Shown here: in pieces, positions 8,931-18,615 of the stretch
How positions within the stretch are numbered: the first letter of the stretch is position 1
Layout: each line of letters opens with the position of its first letter
NCBI RefSeq assembly: GCF_023016285.1
Contig: NZ_CP095413.1
Coordinates: 2,976,001-3,040,000, forward strand
DNA from: Muricauda sp. SCSIO 64092
GTDB taxonomy: Bacteria > Bacteroidota > Bacteroidia > Flavobacteriales > Flavobacteriaceae
Direction of reading: 5' to 3'
Length of the DNA: 64,000 nucleotides
Notes under the pieces: model-generated
Seen by the model: only the letters and a program-made list of their open reading frames with translations
Database searches by the model: none
What the model was told of the DNA's origin: nothing
Position numbers and translations under genes: made by a program

Positions 8931-9793
8931 TCCTTTTTGATTTGGTATCGATATAGGTTTCTTCCCCTGGTTTTTGACTGCTCATCAGCAATCAGGAGTG
9001 TAGTATCGTTCCAAAAACATATGGATTCTATTTGTGTTTCGTAGTTGAGGTCAATTGTTTTCTTTTTGAATTTGGAAAAATCGTTTAGGTCAAATTCCGT
9101 GAGCAAATAAATAAAGCCATATCCTATAAAAGCAATGGTTTTTCCATCTTTGGAAATATCCGCAGCTGTAATGGAACAATGGTCCTGGTCTTTGCAAAGA
9201 ATTAATTCTCCCAGGAACTCGGCCTCATATTCCCCTTTCTTATCCGGAACTCTATAGGCCAATGTTTTTCCGGAATACGGTCTTGATCTGTTTTTGGTAA
9301 AAACATACAGGTATCCGTTCCAATGGAAAAAGCCTTCAGAATCAAACAATAAGTTTTTCTTCTTGGGCGGAAATTTTGTTTGTTGCGGATAGGAAAACTT
9401 GATTTTCTCGGCTTTCGGTGTTTTCTTACGTAACTCTGTTTTTGGAATTTTATAGATGACCAAATCTTTTCTTGTATTGGAGTTGTTTCCAAAATCGCCA
9501 ATATAGACCGTTCCATCGTTTGCAATGCTCAAGTCCTCCCAATCTTCGTTCTTTGCATTATCAATACGCAATCCCTTTACAAGGCGTGCATTTTTATCAA
9601 TTTGGTATAACTTGTCCTTATTGCCGTTGTCCTCGATTACCCAGAGGTTGCCATTATTGTCCCTATCAATACCCGATACTTCGCTTAGGTTGGAAGGAAA
9701 ACGTCCCAGAAATTCCAAATTCCCATACCAGGGAGGTTGGGCACATCCCTGGATAACCATAACCATCAGAAAAAAAAGACTGAATCTATTCAT
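8927..9793 (-). CDS. Beta-propeller-like lipoprotein, function unknown
   Basis: A 288-aa lipoprotein with signal MNRFSLFFLMVMVIQGC. The mature part shows repeated strand-turn blocks such as GIDRDNNGNLWVIEDNGN, DLSIANDGTVYIGDFGNN and DISKDGKTIAFIGYGFIYLL, consistent with a six- or seven-bladed propeller of the NHL/esterase-like kind. No catalytic motif is recognised. The start overlaps the end of the GyrI-like gene by 8 bp, so the two are co-translated. Its stop overlaps the convergent barrel fusion by 4 bp. It is the last gene of the minus-strand run that begins with the FG-GAP proteins. Confidence 0.7.
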   Translation of the reverse strand: MNRFSLFFLMVMVIQGCAQPPWYGNLEFLGRFPSNLSEVSGIDRDNNGNLWVIEDNGNKDKLYQIDKNARLVKGLRIDNAKNEDWEDLSIANDGTVYIGDFGNNSNTRKDLVIYKIPKTELRKKTPKAEKIKFSYPQQTKFPPKKKNLLFDSEGFFHWNGYLYVFTKNRSRPYSGKTLAYRVPDKKGEYEAEFLGELILCKDQDHCSITAADISKDGKTIAFIGYGFIYLLTEFDLNDFSKFKKKTIDLNYETQIESICFWNDTTLLIADEQSKTRGRNLYRYQIKKD

Positions 9794-10685
9794 TGCCCTC
9801 CTTTATAGGCATATAAATCTCCGCTTTCCAATGCAAGTCATCGCTGCCCATGGGTTTATTAAAGAATACTTCGACAGGTTTTCCATCCACTTCGATCTTG
9901 TTTTTTTTTGCATAGTCCATCAATGCATACCAGGCGCGATCCGAAGTGATATAATTTCCATTGTATTCCGCTTTTAACGCCCGCTTTTTAAAAATCCGTT
10001 TGTACTTGATATCGGTGCCAATGGGCAGGCGTTCGGAACGGATAATGGGCTGTCCAAAGTTATAGTGCAAACTGTCATTCTCCATGTCCCATTTTGTCAC
10101 TTCAATCATTGGTGGGCCATCCAGTTGTACACCATTTATGTACAGTTCTCCGGTGAGATATGAAAAATTCTTCATCATGCCATTGGCTTTTTTGGACTGT
10201 TCAACCTTTAAGGGAACATAGGCAATATATTTACTGGGAACATCCTCCTCCCCAATAATGGTTATCTTAAATTTTTTGGTGTGCTCATCCAGACTTTTCA
10301 TAAAGTCCAAAACGGTTTTCTTGCTTCTTTTCTCAAAATCGGTTTCTTTAAAAGGAACTTGGATTTTGTTCATTAGGCTATGCTCCTTATCCTTAATGTC
10401 CACAAAAACTTTGGAAGTGGAATCCGTTAGAGGTTCAATCCGCCATTCATATTGATGGATGGAATCCCCAAACCTTACTTTTTGTGTTAGGTGATAAAGG
10501 TCCTCTACTTGTTTTATTTTATGAAGGGTATCCAGTGTTTGGTCCCAGACTTTTAGATATTGATTGATGGCACCGGGAAACGTTTTGGCTTCAAAGCGAA
10601 TGGTATAATCCGAAGGTTTTAAAAACAAGTACCAACACAATGCCGCTACCAACAAAAACAAGAGCACGGAAGTCACTTTTCTCAT
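9786..10685 (-). CDS. SRPBCC / GyrI-like effector-binding domain protein, membrane anchored
   Basis: A 299-aa protein with one N-terminal hydrophobic helix (VLLFLLVAALCWYLFL) that probably anchors it. Residues of about 28-150 look like an SRPBCC fold. Residues of about 155-295 look like the GyrI/AraC effector-binding fold, ending in VEVFFNKP...AEIYMPI, the characteristic final strand pattern of that family. The conserved Glu of GyrI-like ligand pockets may be the Glu in that strand. Such proteins bind small hydrophobic molecules, or may hydrolyse electrophiles; the ligand here is unknown. It overlaps the downstream propeller lipoprotein gene by 8 bp and lies 6 bp after the haloperoxidase-like gene, so operon membership is likely. 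Confidence 0.7.
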   Translation of the reverse strand: MRKVTSVLLFLLVAALCWYLFLKPSDYTIRFEAKTFPGAINQYLKVWDQTLDTLHKIKQVEDLYHLTQKVRFGDSIHQYEWRIEPLTDSTSKVFVDIKDKEHSLMNKIQVPFKETDFEKRSKKTVLDFMKSLDEHTKKFKITIIGEEDVPSKYIAYVPLKVEQSKKANGMMKNFSYLTGELYINGVQLDGPPMIEVTKWDMENDSLHYNFGQPIIRSERLPIGTDIKYKRIFKKRALKAEYNGNYITSDRAWYALMDYAKKNKIEVDGKPVEVFFNKPMGSDDLHWKAEIYMPIKEGNE

Positions 10686-10691
10686 AAGAAT

Positions 10692-12044
10692 TTATTTTGT
10701 CACAATTTGATCCGTGGTGTCCATTTTAAGTTTTTCAACCACAAAAGCACCCAGATCCCTTCCCTGTTTTACACCTATTTCCACTGCGGCTCGATAATGG
10801 ATGCCACCATACATTCTACTGATGGCCGCCTCATCCGCTGCTTCCCTAAAAGAAGTAAAGGAACGAACGGGAAGACCGTATTGTACTTCGGTATCGTCAT
10901 CAAAAGCAAAGGCATCCCCATAAATACTGGTAAGGGCGACCGCTGCAGCACCGGAAACCACACTATGACCGCTGGTATACTCGGGAAAGGGAGGGGTCTG
11001 CAGAACGGGCTCCCAATTTTCATCTATATGCGTATTGATCAATGTTTCTGGACGAATTAGACTGCTCCTATACTTTTCGTCCCAACAACTGATAAAGGCA
11101 TCGGCTATGGCTATGGAAGTTTTGGTATAGGTATAAACGGCCTTGGCCACATCTGCCTCGGTTTTTCTGGCCGCGATCTTGGCAATACCTATCCAGTGGG
11201 CCCCGGGGGTAATCTTCTTGGTGGCAAACATTAAATGCCCCCGTGTTACGGAAACATAGGGATTGCAATCCCAAAACTGGGCAATGGCCACTTCTTCCGA
11301 GGTATCGCCCTTTGCGGTAATCTCATTACTGATATCATAAACTTCCTTTACCTCTTTATAGAAATCCGAATCTTCCTCCATGGAAAAAGGAGGGGGAGGG
11401 GTAGGTTTAAACTGGTTTGCAGAATCAATGACAAAAGGACGTATTTTGTTCCAGTGTGGCTCAATGCCATCCATATAGGAAGGCGGGGTCGGCTGCCAAC
11501 GTGAAGCGTCCTCCGTATTTACGGAAAACTTGGGCATGGTCCGGGTCTGTTTGTAATTGTCCTTGTCCATCCATTTGGCGATGTGATCCGAAACTTGAAG
11601 TCCATAAGTCTTGGAGGTTATAAATTCTTCCCTGTTCCTTTCTTCCCAAACGCCATATAGGCTGTCCCTATAGGAAGTAATCATATCCTCGGAAAAAATG
11701 AGCATTCGGCTCAAATCCATATGGGCAATAAGTGCGGCCAATTCAAAGTTGACATTTTTCGAATCGGGTTTTGGAATGGGCTGTAGCCCTTCCAATTGGC
11801 CGGCTAGAGGACTGTACCCAGGATGGTTGTTGGCCAGAATTTCGTAGGCGCCAATATTTGGATAGACATAGATGCGACTGGCTACGGGAGGGGAAAAAAT
11901 ATCATGGACCATTACCTCGGTCACCTTATCCACGGATGCGTGAAAATCTTCTTGGGTTATTGGTATTGGTTTTTGCTCCTTAGTACAAGAGAAAAGCATA
12001 AAAACCGAAAAAAATAAACTTGCTATCCTTTTCATTTGTTCCAT
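10692..12044 (-). CDS. Vanadium-dependent haloperoxidase / PAP2-fold lipoprotein
   Basis: A 450-aa lipoprotein; ATG 12044 or the in-frame ATG 12035 (MKRIASLFFSVFMLFSC) can start it, the second giving the more typical signal. The vanadate/phosphate pocket is complete: K-x6-RP in KYRSSLIRP (about 323-331), TSGHSV (about 357-362) and R-x5-H in SRMYGGIHY (about 410-418). These correspond to the Lys, Arg, Ser-Gly-His, Arg and His set shared by vanadium haloperoxidases and type-2 phosphatidic acid phosphatases. The single-chain length and helical N-terminus fit bacterial haloperoxidase-like proteins. Halide oxidation versus phosphatase activity cannot be decided from sequence. It begins 2 bp after the stop of the second FG-GAP gene. 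Confidence 0.88.
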   Translation of the reverse strand: MEQMKRIASLFFSVFMLFSCTKEQKPIPITQEDFHASVDKVTEVMVHDIFSPPVASRIYVYPNIGAYEILANNHPGYSPLAGQLEGLQPIPKPDSKNVNFELAALIAHMDLSRMLIFSEDMITSYRDSLYGVWEERNREEFITSKTYGLQVSDHIAKWMDKDNYKQTRTMPKFSVNTEDASRWQPTPPSYMDGIEPHWNKIRPFVIDSANQFKPTPPPPFSMEEDSDFYKEVKEVYDISNEITAKGDTSEEVAIAQFWDCNPYVSVTRGHLMFATKKITPGAHWIGIAKIAARKTEADVAKAVYTYTKTSIAIADAFISCWDEKYRSSLIRPETLINTHIDENWEPVLQTPPFPEYTSGHSVVSGAAAVALTSIYGDAFAFDDDTEVQYGLPVRSFTSFREAADEAAISRMYGGIHYRAAVEIGVKQGRDLGAFVVEKLKMDTTDQIVTK

Positions 12045-12046
12045 TT

Positions 12047-15000
12047 TTATTTTGAATTGATTTTGTAAACCTCTGCCGCTCCGTTATTGAATACTGCCAA
12101 TAAATAATCTTGCCGATTTACCGTTAAGGTTTCCATATGCCTTATGGATTTTTGGGTGAAATCCAATCCCAGAAGATTTCCCAAAACTATTTCATTTTCA
12201 TTTTGTATCAATGCTCCAGGGAAAGAATCAAACCTTCCGTGGTAGGGTTTGACCCCAAAATAGTTTCCTCCGACAAGAACCTCTTCTTGACCGTCACCGT
12301 CAAAATCTCCAGAAACAAAATCCAAAAGTGGTGCAACCTGCATGACATTTGGAAAGGGAACAAACTCAAAAGCCCCCTTATTGTTCTTTAAGTATCCGGA
12401 AGCCAAGGTGGTCACTTCATGAATTTTGGCAGATTGAAGCTGTTTGGGATCAAACAACTCCTCAATGGATTTTCCAGCAAAAGATTGATAGGAATTAAAT
12501 TTTTTACGAAGACTGACCATTTGTGAAGCCAGTCCGTCCAGACCTTCCAGGGTGTAATACTTTCCATCTTTTTCAAAAGCAGTGATGGTTTCGGTTTGTC
12601 CGTTTCCATCAAAGTCTGAAAAATACAGTCGAAGCGGATGCTTTTTGGAAGCCTTGAATTTACTGTTAAGTCCCCAGTTGCCCAAAAGATAGTCCCTATC
12701 CCCGTCACCGTCGATATCAAAGGGATGGATACTTTGCCAAAGCCCTGAATTGGTAAGGACATTGGTTTCAACAAACGTTCCATTCTTATTTTGAAAAAAC
12801 CTTGGGGACATCCATTCGCCAACAATGATCAAGTCGGTATTCCCATCCTGGTCAAAGTCATCCCAAATCGCATCAGTGACCATTCCGGAGAATTGAAACC
12901 CTTTATTGATTTCAAATGTTCCCTGGGTATTGGTGAGCACGTAAGAGTTTACTTCCTCTCCAAACTTTGCCGTGATGGTATGTCCGCCAACAAAAACATC
13001 CAAATCCCCATCTTGATCATAATCGAAAGGTTCAATAACCGATGTGTTTTGAAATATTTTTGGGAAATCCTTAGCTTGAAAGCCGTCTTCTTTGGACAGG
13101 TAGTACCTATCTTGTAACGGTTGTGCCTCATTGTAGAAGTCTCCGCCTCCATTTCCAACAATGATATCGTTTGCACCATCAGCATTGAAATCGGCAATGG
13201 CAACAGCAATATTTTCCGTGACCGAGTCCTTTTGTATCCGTGGAAGTTCCATCTTCACAAAGGAGCTATCCAACTGTTTGTAAAAAGTACCGGGAAAGAA
13301 TTTTGAACCACCAAAAAACAAGTCTGCCTTTCCATCGGAATTCAAATCACCCATTGCAAAAGCAGGCCCCCTATCCGAAATTCGATAAGGAATCAGTTTC
13401 TCGCGGTTGAAATCCAGATAATTGTCCTCTTTGTGGGTAAAATTGATTCCCAAACGAGATGTATCCTTAGTGAACATGGGGTTGGATTTGGTGATTGGTC
13501 CCTTGGTACCAAAGGGTTTAGTGTCCCGTGGTGATACCATTAAGGTTTGGTTGGCCCTAACTTTTGGTATGGTTTGATGGCTTCTGTCCGGCCAAACGAT
13601 TTTAAGGGAATCCAAGACATTGATTTCCCCCAAGCCAAAATGGACCAAAGGTTCTGACGAGGCTTGAAAACCCCTGGAAAGAAACAACTCCTTTAATTGT
13701 AGTGAACCATTGTAATAGGCGTATATTTTTGAGCCGATCCCGTATCGGTTCTTGGAGTTATAGTCCAAACGTACCTTTAAGTAATTGGCTTTGTCGTTTG
13801 TTTTATTTTCATAGATGAGTGCAGGACTATTAAGGTTGTTGACCACCAAATCCAAATCCCCGTCATTGTCCAGATCGCCATAAGCGGTTGCCCCGGAAAC
13901 CAAAGTATCATTGGAAATCCAATGTGCCGATTTGTCATCAAAAGATAGTTTGCCATCTCCTTTGAAGATAAAATTCCTTGTAGTTCCTGATGGCATGAGC
14001 TCCAAAGCCTCTTGGTCCATCAGGTTGGTATTGTTGATTTTTTGTTGGATCTGTTCATTGGAAACGAACTTGATAAAATCCAAATTATTGGGTCGTTTTG
14101 GAATGCCATTGGCCACAAATAAGTCTTGATGTCCATCTTGGTCATAATCCCCAAAAAGGGCGCTCCAACTCCAATCTGTTGCCGCCACGCCGCTCATTAG
14201 GGCAGTTTCCATATAGTTACCGTCCGGTTGGTTTACATAAAGCATATTTCGAGTGAACTGATAATGGTACCCAAAATCATCAATCCGCAATTTCTGTACT
14301 TGAAGGTTTTCGTCCCCTTCAGAGGATTTTAAGACCACTTCTTCTTCTGGGAGCATATCCAAGGAAATCAAATCGGGTAGGCCATCATGGTTAATGTCCG
14401 CAACGTCATTACCCATTGAAAAACGGGAGGTATGACCAAAATAGCGACGAAGGCTCTCCGTAAAGGTTCCGTCACCATTGTTCAAGTAATAGTAATCGTC
14501 CTCATGAAAATCGTTTCCTACATAAATATCGGGATATCCATCCATATTAAAATCGGATATGGCAACTCCCAGGCCATAACCGTTTACTCCTCCATAAATG
14601 CCGGCTTCTTCACTAACATCAACGAATTTACCATTGTCATTTTTGAGCAATCTGTCGCCAGTCTCATAGTTACGCCGGTACCGTAAATCTGCCTTTCCAT
14701 AGGATTCCGAAGTGTGTACGGCATGATTTAAGAGGTACATGTCCAAATCTCCATCCAGATCATAGTCCAGAAAAGCGGCTGAGGAACTGTAAGATTCAAA
14801 ATCCAGTCCGTATAGTCCGGCTTGTTCGGAAAAAGTAAGATTCCCGTTGTTTATAAAAAGTTCATTGTATCCTACAAAACCGTTGGTGCCCACTACGGCA
14901 CAAACATAAATATCCAGGAGCCCGTCCCCGTTAACATCGGCCATGACACTTCCGGTGTTCCAGGAACTCTGTCCCCCAACACCTGCTTGTTCTGTGATAT

Positions 15001-15280
15001 CCTCAAAATTAAGGCCGCCTTTGTTCAGATAAAGCTTGTTCTTTACTTGGTTCCCGGAAAGGTAAATATCGGGAAGTCCGTCATTATTGATATCCCCAAT
15101 TGCGACCCCACCGCCATTATAGAAATATAGGTAATCCAAAATATTGAGCTCGTCATTTTCAGTGATGCTATTGGCAAAATCAATTCCGGTTTCCCGCGGG
15201 GAAGGATTATGGAACAAGTCCCCACTTTTTTTGCATCCTGCGAGAACCAAAATTACCGCATAAACAAAACAGTTTTTCAT
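12047..15280 (-). CDS. FG-GAP/VCBS repeat lipoprotein with ASPIC/UnbV domain (CRTAC1-like), copy 2
   Basis: A 1077-aa lipoprotein (signal ending LVLAGC). I count about 14 Ca-binding FG-GAP type motifs of the form D-x-[ND]-x-DG-x-x-D, for example GDINNDGLPDIYLSG, FLDYDLDGDLDMYLLN and GDFDGDGQEEVLVGG; two are degenerate. The repeats are split by an ASPIC/UnbV-type domain at about residues 480-600 (GIGSKIYAYYNG, LFLSRGFQASSEP, LDSLKIVWPD). This architecture gives a pair of propeller-like folds with bound calcium on the cell surface. No enzyme motif is seen. Its start overlaps the stop of the upstream paralogue by ATGA, so the two are translationally coupled. A structural or ligand-binding surface role is inferred from the context with SusC/D. 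Confidence 0.88.
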   Translation of the reverse strand: MKNCFVYAVILVLAGCKKSGDLFHNPSPRETGIDFANSITENDELNILDYLYFYNGGGVAIGDINNDGLPDIYLSGNQVKNKLYLNKGGLNFEDITEQAGVGGQSSWNTGSVMADVNGDGLLDIYVCAVVGTNGFVGYNELFINNGNLTFSEQAGLYGLDFESYSSSAAFLDYDLDGDLDMYLLNHAVHTSESYGKADLRYRRNYETGDRLLKNDNGKFVDVSEEAGIYGGVNGYGLGVAISDFNMDGYPDIYVGNDFHEDDYYYLNNGDGTFTESLRRYFGHTSRFSMGNDVADINHDGLPDLISLDMLPEEEVVLKSSEGDENLQVQKLRIDDFGYHYQFTRNMLYVNQPDGNYMETALMSGVAATDWSWSALFGDYDQDGHQDLFVANGIPKRPNNLDFIKFVSNEQIQQKINNTNLMDQEALELMPSGTTRNFIFKGDGKLSFDDKSAHWISNDTLVSGATAYGDLDNDGDLDLVVNNLNSPALIYENKTNDKANYLKVRLDYNSKNRYGIGSKIYAYYNGSLQLKELFLSRGFQASSEPLVHFGLGEINVLDSLKIVWPDRSHQTIPKVRANQTLMVSPRDTKPFGTKGPITKSNPMFTKDTSRLGINFTHKEDNYLDFNREKLIPYRISDRGPAFAMGDLNSDGKADLFFGGSKFFPGTFYKQLDSSFVKMELPRIQKDSVTENIAVAIADFNADGANDIIVGNGGGDFYNEAQPLQDRYYLSKEDGFQAKDFPKIFQNTSVIEPFDYDQDGDLDVFVGGHTITAKFGEEVNSYVLTNTQGTFEINKGFQFSGMVTDAIWDDFDQDGNTDLIIVGEWMSPRFFQNKNGTFVETNVLTNSGLWQSIHPFDIDGDGDRDYLLGNWGLNSKFKASKKHPLRLYFSDFDGNGQTETITAFEKDGKYYTLEGLDGLASQMVSLRKKFNSYQSFAGKSIEELFDPKQLQSAKIHEVTTLASGYLKNNKGAFEFVPFPNVMQVAPLLDFVSGDFDGDGQEEVLVGGNYFGVKPYHGRFDSFPGALIQNENEIVLGNLLGLDFTQKSIRHMETLTVNRQDYLLAVFNNGAAEVYKINSK

Positions 15281-18200
15281 GGCAAGGCGTAGATTTTTGG
15301 TTTTCCATCATTGATGGCGGCTATTAAGAATCGATTATTGTCCTTGTCCCTTACCATTTTTAGATGCTTTACCTCATCCCGAATAAAAAAACCAGTTTCA
15401 CCATAGTTTTGCCATTCAAAATTTAAATCACCATCCCCCAAGAGGACATTACCGTAGTTTGCGTCCAACCTGGAGAATTGCGGTTTGTACTCAAAATTGT
15501 TTCCCGCCATTATTAAATCAAGATTGCCATCGTTATTGATATCAGTACAATTGATGTCACAAACACAGGAAAACTGTACCCTAGGGGGTAATTTTTTAAT
15601 TTGGAACTGTCCGTTTCCCTGGTTAATGGCAAATACGGAAGCAGAAATCATACTTTGTTTTACAATGGATTGATTGATGATTTCTGGCGGGAAGAGCTCT
15701 TGAATGGTCCGCTGCGCATAGTCCGAAGCTTTTAGGTTCTCCTTTTTTAAGGATACCACCTGTGCCGTAACCTCTTTCTTTTGATGGATTGGATAGTCAC
15801 CCCCTTTTTCACTAATGGTGACCAATTGTTCTATAGTGCCATTATTGTCAAAATCATTGATCCAAAGCTTCATGGGCTGACCAGCTGCTGGCCTATAATG
15901 CAGGTTTTCACCCTGATTGCCCAAAATAAGGTCCAAGTCCCCATCACCGTCCAAATCAGCTGCCTCTACCGTGTTCCACCAACCGTAGAGACTATCAAGG
16001 GAGGTTTCAATACGTTGTATCCTTCTCCCCGAATTTTTATGGATTTTGGGGACATCCCATTCAGAGACCGTAATCAAATCACTTTTTCCGTCCCCATCCA
16101 TGTCTGCCCAAATAGCATCGGTGACCATTCCTTCATCCTTAAGGTCATACCCCCTTCGTTCCGTGGCATCAATAAAAGTTCCGTCCCTATTTTCCAAAAG
16201 AAGGTGATTGGGGTCTACCCCATAAACGCCAACGACACTTCTGGAACCTATAAAGACATCGGTGTCCCCATCCCCATCATAGTCATGGGGGGTTATAGTG
16301 GCAATGTTCTTATACGTGGTGGGAAGATTTTGCGCAGAAGCCTTAAAACTTCCCTTTCCATCATTTAGATAGAGACGTGCCCTATAGGAATTTTCCTGAC
16401 CTACTTCATTGCCCCCGCTTCCGACCATTAGGTCCAAATCCCCATCACCATCGGCATCCAAAAATGCGGCAGCGGTGTCCTCAAAAGAGCGATCTTCATC
16501 AAAGACCTGAGAAGGTTTTGATTGGAACCTTCCGTTGCCCCTGTGTAAATACAATGTTCCCGCACTTCCTTTTGCGCCGCCAATGAAAACGTCCTCATTC
16601 CCATCCCCATTTACATCAGCAATGGCCATGGCAGGACCCTCTTGGGACAGTTTTTTATAGATAAGCCCTTCATAGTCAAAATCGTTATAATTGTTTTCCC
16701 TGTGGGAGGTCCATGTACCATTATCCAGCTCCTGTATCAGGAATTTTTTTGATGAATTTGTTCTAGGTGAATATGTATTATGGGCATCCTTTTGGTTCAA
16801 TTCCATTCGCTGGTTTACGGTCACCTCCTTTAATAGGGTGGTTGCATTGTTGGGCCAAATAACGCGGATGGAATCCAATTTTTTTACTTTGCCCAAGCCC
16901 AATGTCATTATGTAATCCATTGAAGATTGAAAACCTCGGGAAGGGATCAACTCCTGAAGCACTGTATTGTTTTCAAAATAAAACTTAACCAACGCACCAA
17001 CGGCAAAGGGGTTTTTTTCATCTCCATTAAGTTTAAGTTGCAGGTAATTGTGCGTAAGTTGTTCATTGCTATTATTTCTATAAATAAAGGAATTGGTGTT
17101 TACGTTGTTGATGACCAGGTCCAAATCACCATCATTGTCCAAATCTCCATATGCGGCTCCATTGGAACGCGTGGGGAGGTCAAATCCCCAACTTTTGTTG
17201 GCATTGTCAAAGGTAATGTCACCATTATTTCGGAAGGCATAATTGGGCTGTGGCTTAATGGGCATTTTGTTAATGATGGAATCAATGGACTCCTTTTTAC
17301 CGGTCAACGCCATTTTTTGAATGATTTCGTTGGCAAAAAAATCAACAAAATCCAGATCTGTTAGGTCATGGTTAATACCATTGGTAATAAAAATATCTTT
17401 TAGCCCATCATTGTCCATATCAAAGATAAGACCTGACCAACTCCAGTCCGTTGCATCAATACCACTATAATAGGCAACTTCGGAAAATGTGCCATTGCCG
17501 TTGTTGAGCTGTAATGTGTTTTGGATGTACTGCTGGTAAAAGTCTTTGCTCCGTTTTAGGTTGTAGATATTGTATCCCTCAAATTCCATTACCGATTTTA
17601 CACGTTGCTCGGGTTCTGGCAGCATGTCGGTAATAAAAATGTCATTGTGGCCGTCATTATTGATATCGGCAATATCAATACCCATGGCCGATAGGCTCAG
17701 GTGCTGGGTGTATTCTTTGATTTCTTCGGTAAAAGTGCCGTCTTTCTGGTTGATGTACAGATAGTCGCGCTCATAAAAGTCATTGGAAACGTAAATGTCC
17801 GGCCAAAGATCGTTGTTGATATCGGTAACCAATACACCCAGTCCAAAACCGATAAGACTTCCATAAATACCCGCATCTTCACTGACATCCACAAATTTGC
17901 CATTGTCATTGCGAAGTAGCATATCGCCAACACCCTTGAATATGTGTGGTACGCCTTCCCAGTCCTGGGCGCGAACCTCACGTTGTTCCGCATAACCCAG
18001 ACTACTTACGGGAATGTTGCTATTATTTAAAATATAGGCATCCAGGTCCCCATCCTTATCATAGTCAAAAAAAGTGGCATGGGTAGAAAATCCTGTTTTG
18101 GCTAGGTTAAAGTCGTGCGCTTTTTCCGTGAAAGTGAGATCTCCGTTATTTATATAAAGATCATTGTCATGATTGTTACCTTTTAAGTTTCCAGCATTGC

Positions 18201-18615
18201 TAACATAGATATCCAATAGGCCATCGGCGTTTATATCTACCATAGTTACCCCTGTTGACCACGGTTTGTTGCCCTCAACCCCGGCTTTTTTGGAGATATC
18301 CTCAAATTTAAAATTGCCTTTGTTCAAATAAAGTTTATTGGATACCATATTTCCCGTTAAGTAGATGTCTGGAAGACCATCGTTATTGATATCTCCAATG
18401 GCTACCCCACCACCGTTGTAAAAATTTCGGTACTTGAAAATGTTGAAATCTTTTTGGTTTTCAACCTCATTCACAAAATCGACTCCGGTTTCCTCCGCTG
18501 AAAGTAATGTAAACAGGGTGTTTTGTTGTGCTATGTCAATAGCAGGACTTTCTTTATCCTGACATGAATAAATTGTGAAAACAATAATGAGCAACGTTAC
18601 AAAGGAAAACTTCAT
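15277..18615 (-). CDS. FG-GAP/VCBS repeat lipoprotein with ASPIC/UnbV domain (CRTAC1-like), copy 1
   Basis: A 1112-aa paralogue of the downstream gene with the same plan: lipoprotein signal (IVFTIYSC), a first block of FG-GAP motifs (GDINNDGLPDIYLTG, FFDYDKDGDLDAYILN), an ASPIC/UnbV domain at about 500-620 (LIPSRGFQSSMD, LDSIRVIWPN), then a second block (ADVNGDGNEDVFIGG, ADLDGDGDLDLILGN). About 14 repeats are visible; TDINNDLWPDIYVSN has lost the DG. The N-terminal motif YNGGGVAIGDINNDGLPDIY is shared with copy 2, almost base for base. It is the first gene of a separate transcription unit after the susD terminator. Function is unknown; surface exposure is likely. Confidence 0.88.
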   Translation of the reverse strand: MKFSFVTLLIIVFTIYSCQDKESPAIDIAQQNTLFTLLSAEETGVDFVNEVENQKDFNIFKYRNFYNGGGVAIGDINNDGLPDIYLTGNMVSNKLYLNKGNFKFEDISKKAGVEGNKPWSTGVTMVDINADGLLDIYVSNAGNLKGNNHDNDLYINNGDLTFTEKAHDFNLAKTGFSTHATFFDYDKDGDLDAYILNNSNIPVSSLGYAEQREVRAQDWEGVPHIFKGVGDMLLRNDNGKFVDVSEDAGIYGSLIGFGLGVLVTDINNDLWPDIYVSNDFYERDYLYINQKDGTFTEEIKEYTQHLSLSAMGIDIADINNDGHNDIFITDMLPEPEQRVKSVMEFEGYNIYNLKRSKDFYQQYIQNTLQLNNGNGTFSEVAYYSGIDATDWSWSGLIFDMDNDGLKDIFITNGINHDLTDLDFVDFFANEIIQKMALTGKKESIDSIINKMPIKPQPNYAFRNNGDITFDNANKSWGFDLPTRSNGAAYGDLDNDGDLDLVINNVNTNSFIYRNNSNEQLTHNYLQLKLNGDEKNPFAVGALVKFYFENNTVLQELIPSRGFQSSMDYIMTLGLGKVKKLDSIRVIWPNNATTLLKEVTVNQRMELNQKDAHNTYSPRTNSSKKFLIQELDNGTWTSHRENNYNDFDYEGLIYKKLSQEGPAMAIADVNGDGNEDVFIGGAKGSAGTLYLHRGNGRFQSKPSQVFDEDRSFEDTAAAFLDADGDGDLDLMVGSGGNEVGQENSYRARLYLNDGKGSFKASAQNLPTTYKNIATITPHDYDGDGDTDVFIGSRSVVGVYGVDPNHLLLENRDGTFIDATERRGYDLKDEGMVTDAIWADMDGDGKSDLITVSEWDVPKIHKNSGRRIQRIETSLDSLYGWWNTVEAADLDGDGDLDLILGNQGENLHYRPAAGQPMKLWINDFDNNGTIEQLVTISEKGGDYPIHQKKEVTAQVVSLKKENLKASDYAQRTIQELFPPEIINQSIVKQSMISASVFAINQGNGQFQIKKLPPRVQFSCVCDINCTDINNDGNLDLIMAGNNFEYKPQFSRLDANYGNVLLGDGDLNFEWQNYGETGFFIRDEVKHLKMVRDKDNNRFLIAAINDGKPKIYALP

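Noticed and set aside
9525..9977. 150-aa plus-strand ORF
   Set aside because: It lies antisense across two well-supported lipoprotein and GyrI-like genes and its translation is low-complexity, hydrophobic and without family features.
15781..16368. 195-aa plus-strand ORF
   Set aside because: Antisense shadow of the FG-GAP repeats; the periodic composition comes from the repeated D-x-D-x-DG codons on the other strand.
12047..18615. Frameshift or fusion between the two FG-GAP genes
   Set aside because: Each has its own lipoprotein signal, full repeat set and proper stop; the 4-bp ATGA overlap is normal coupling.
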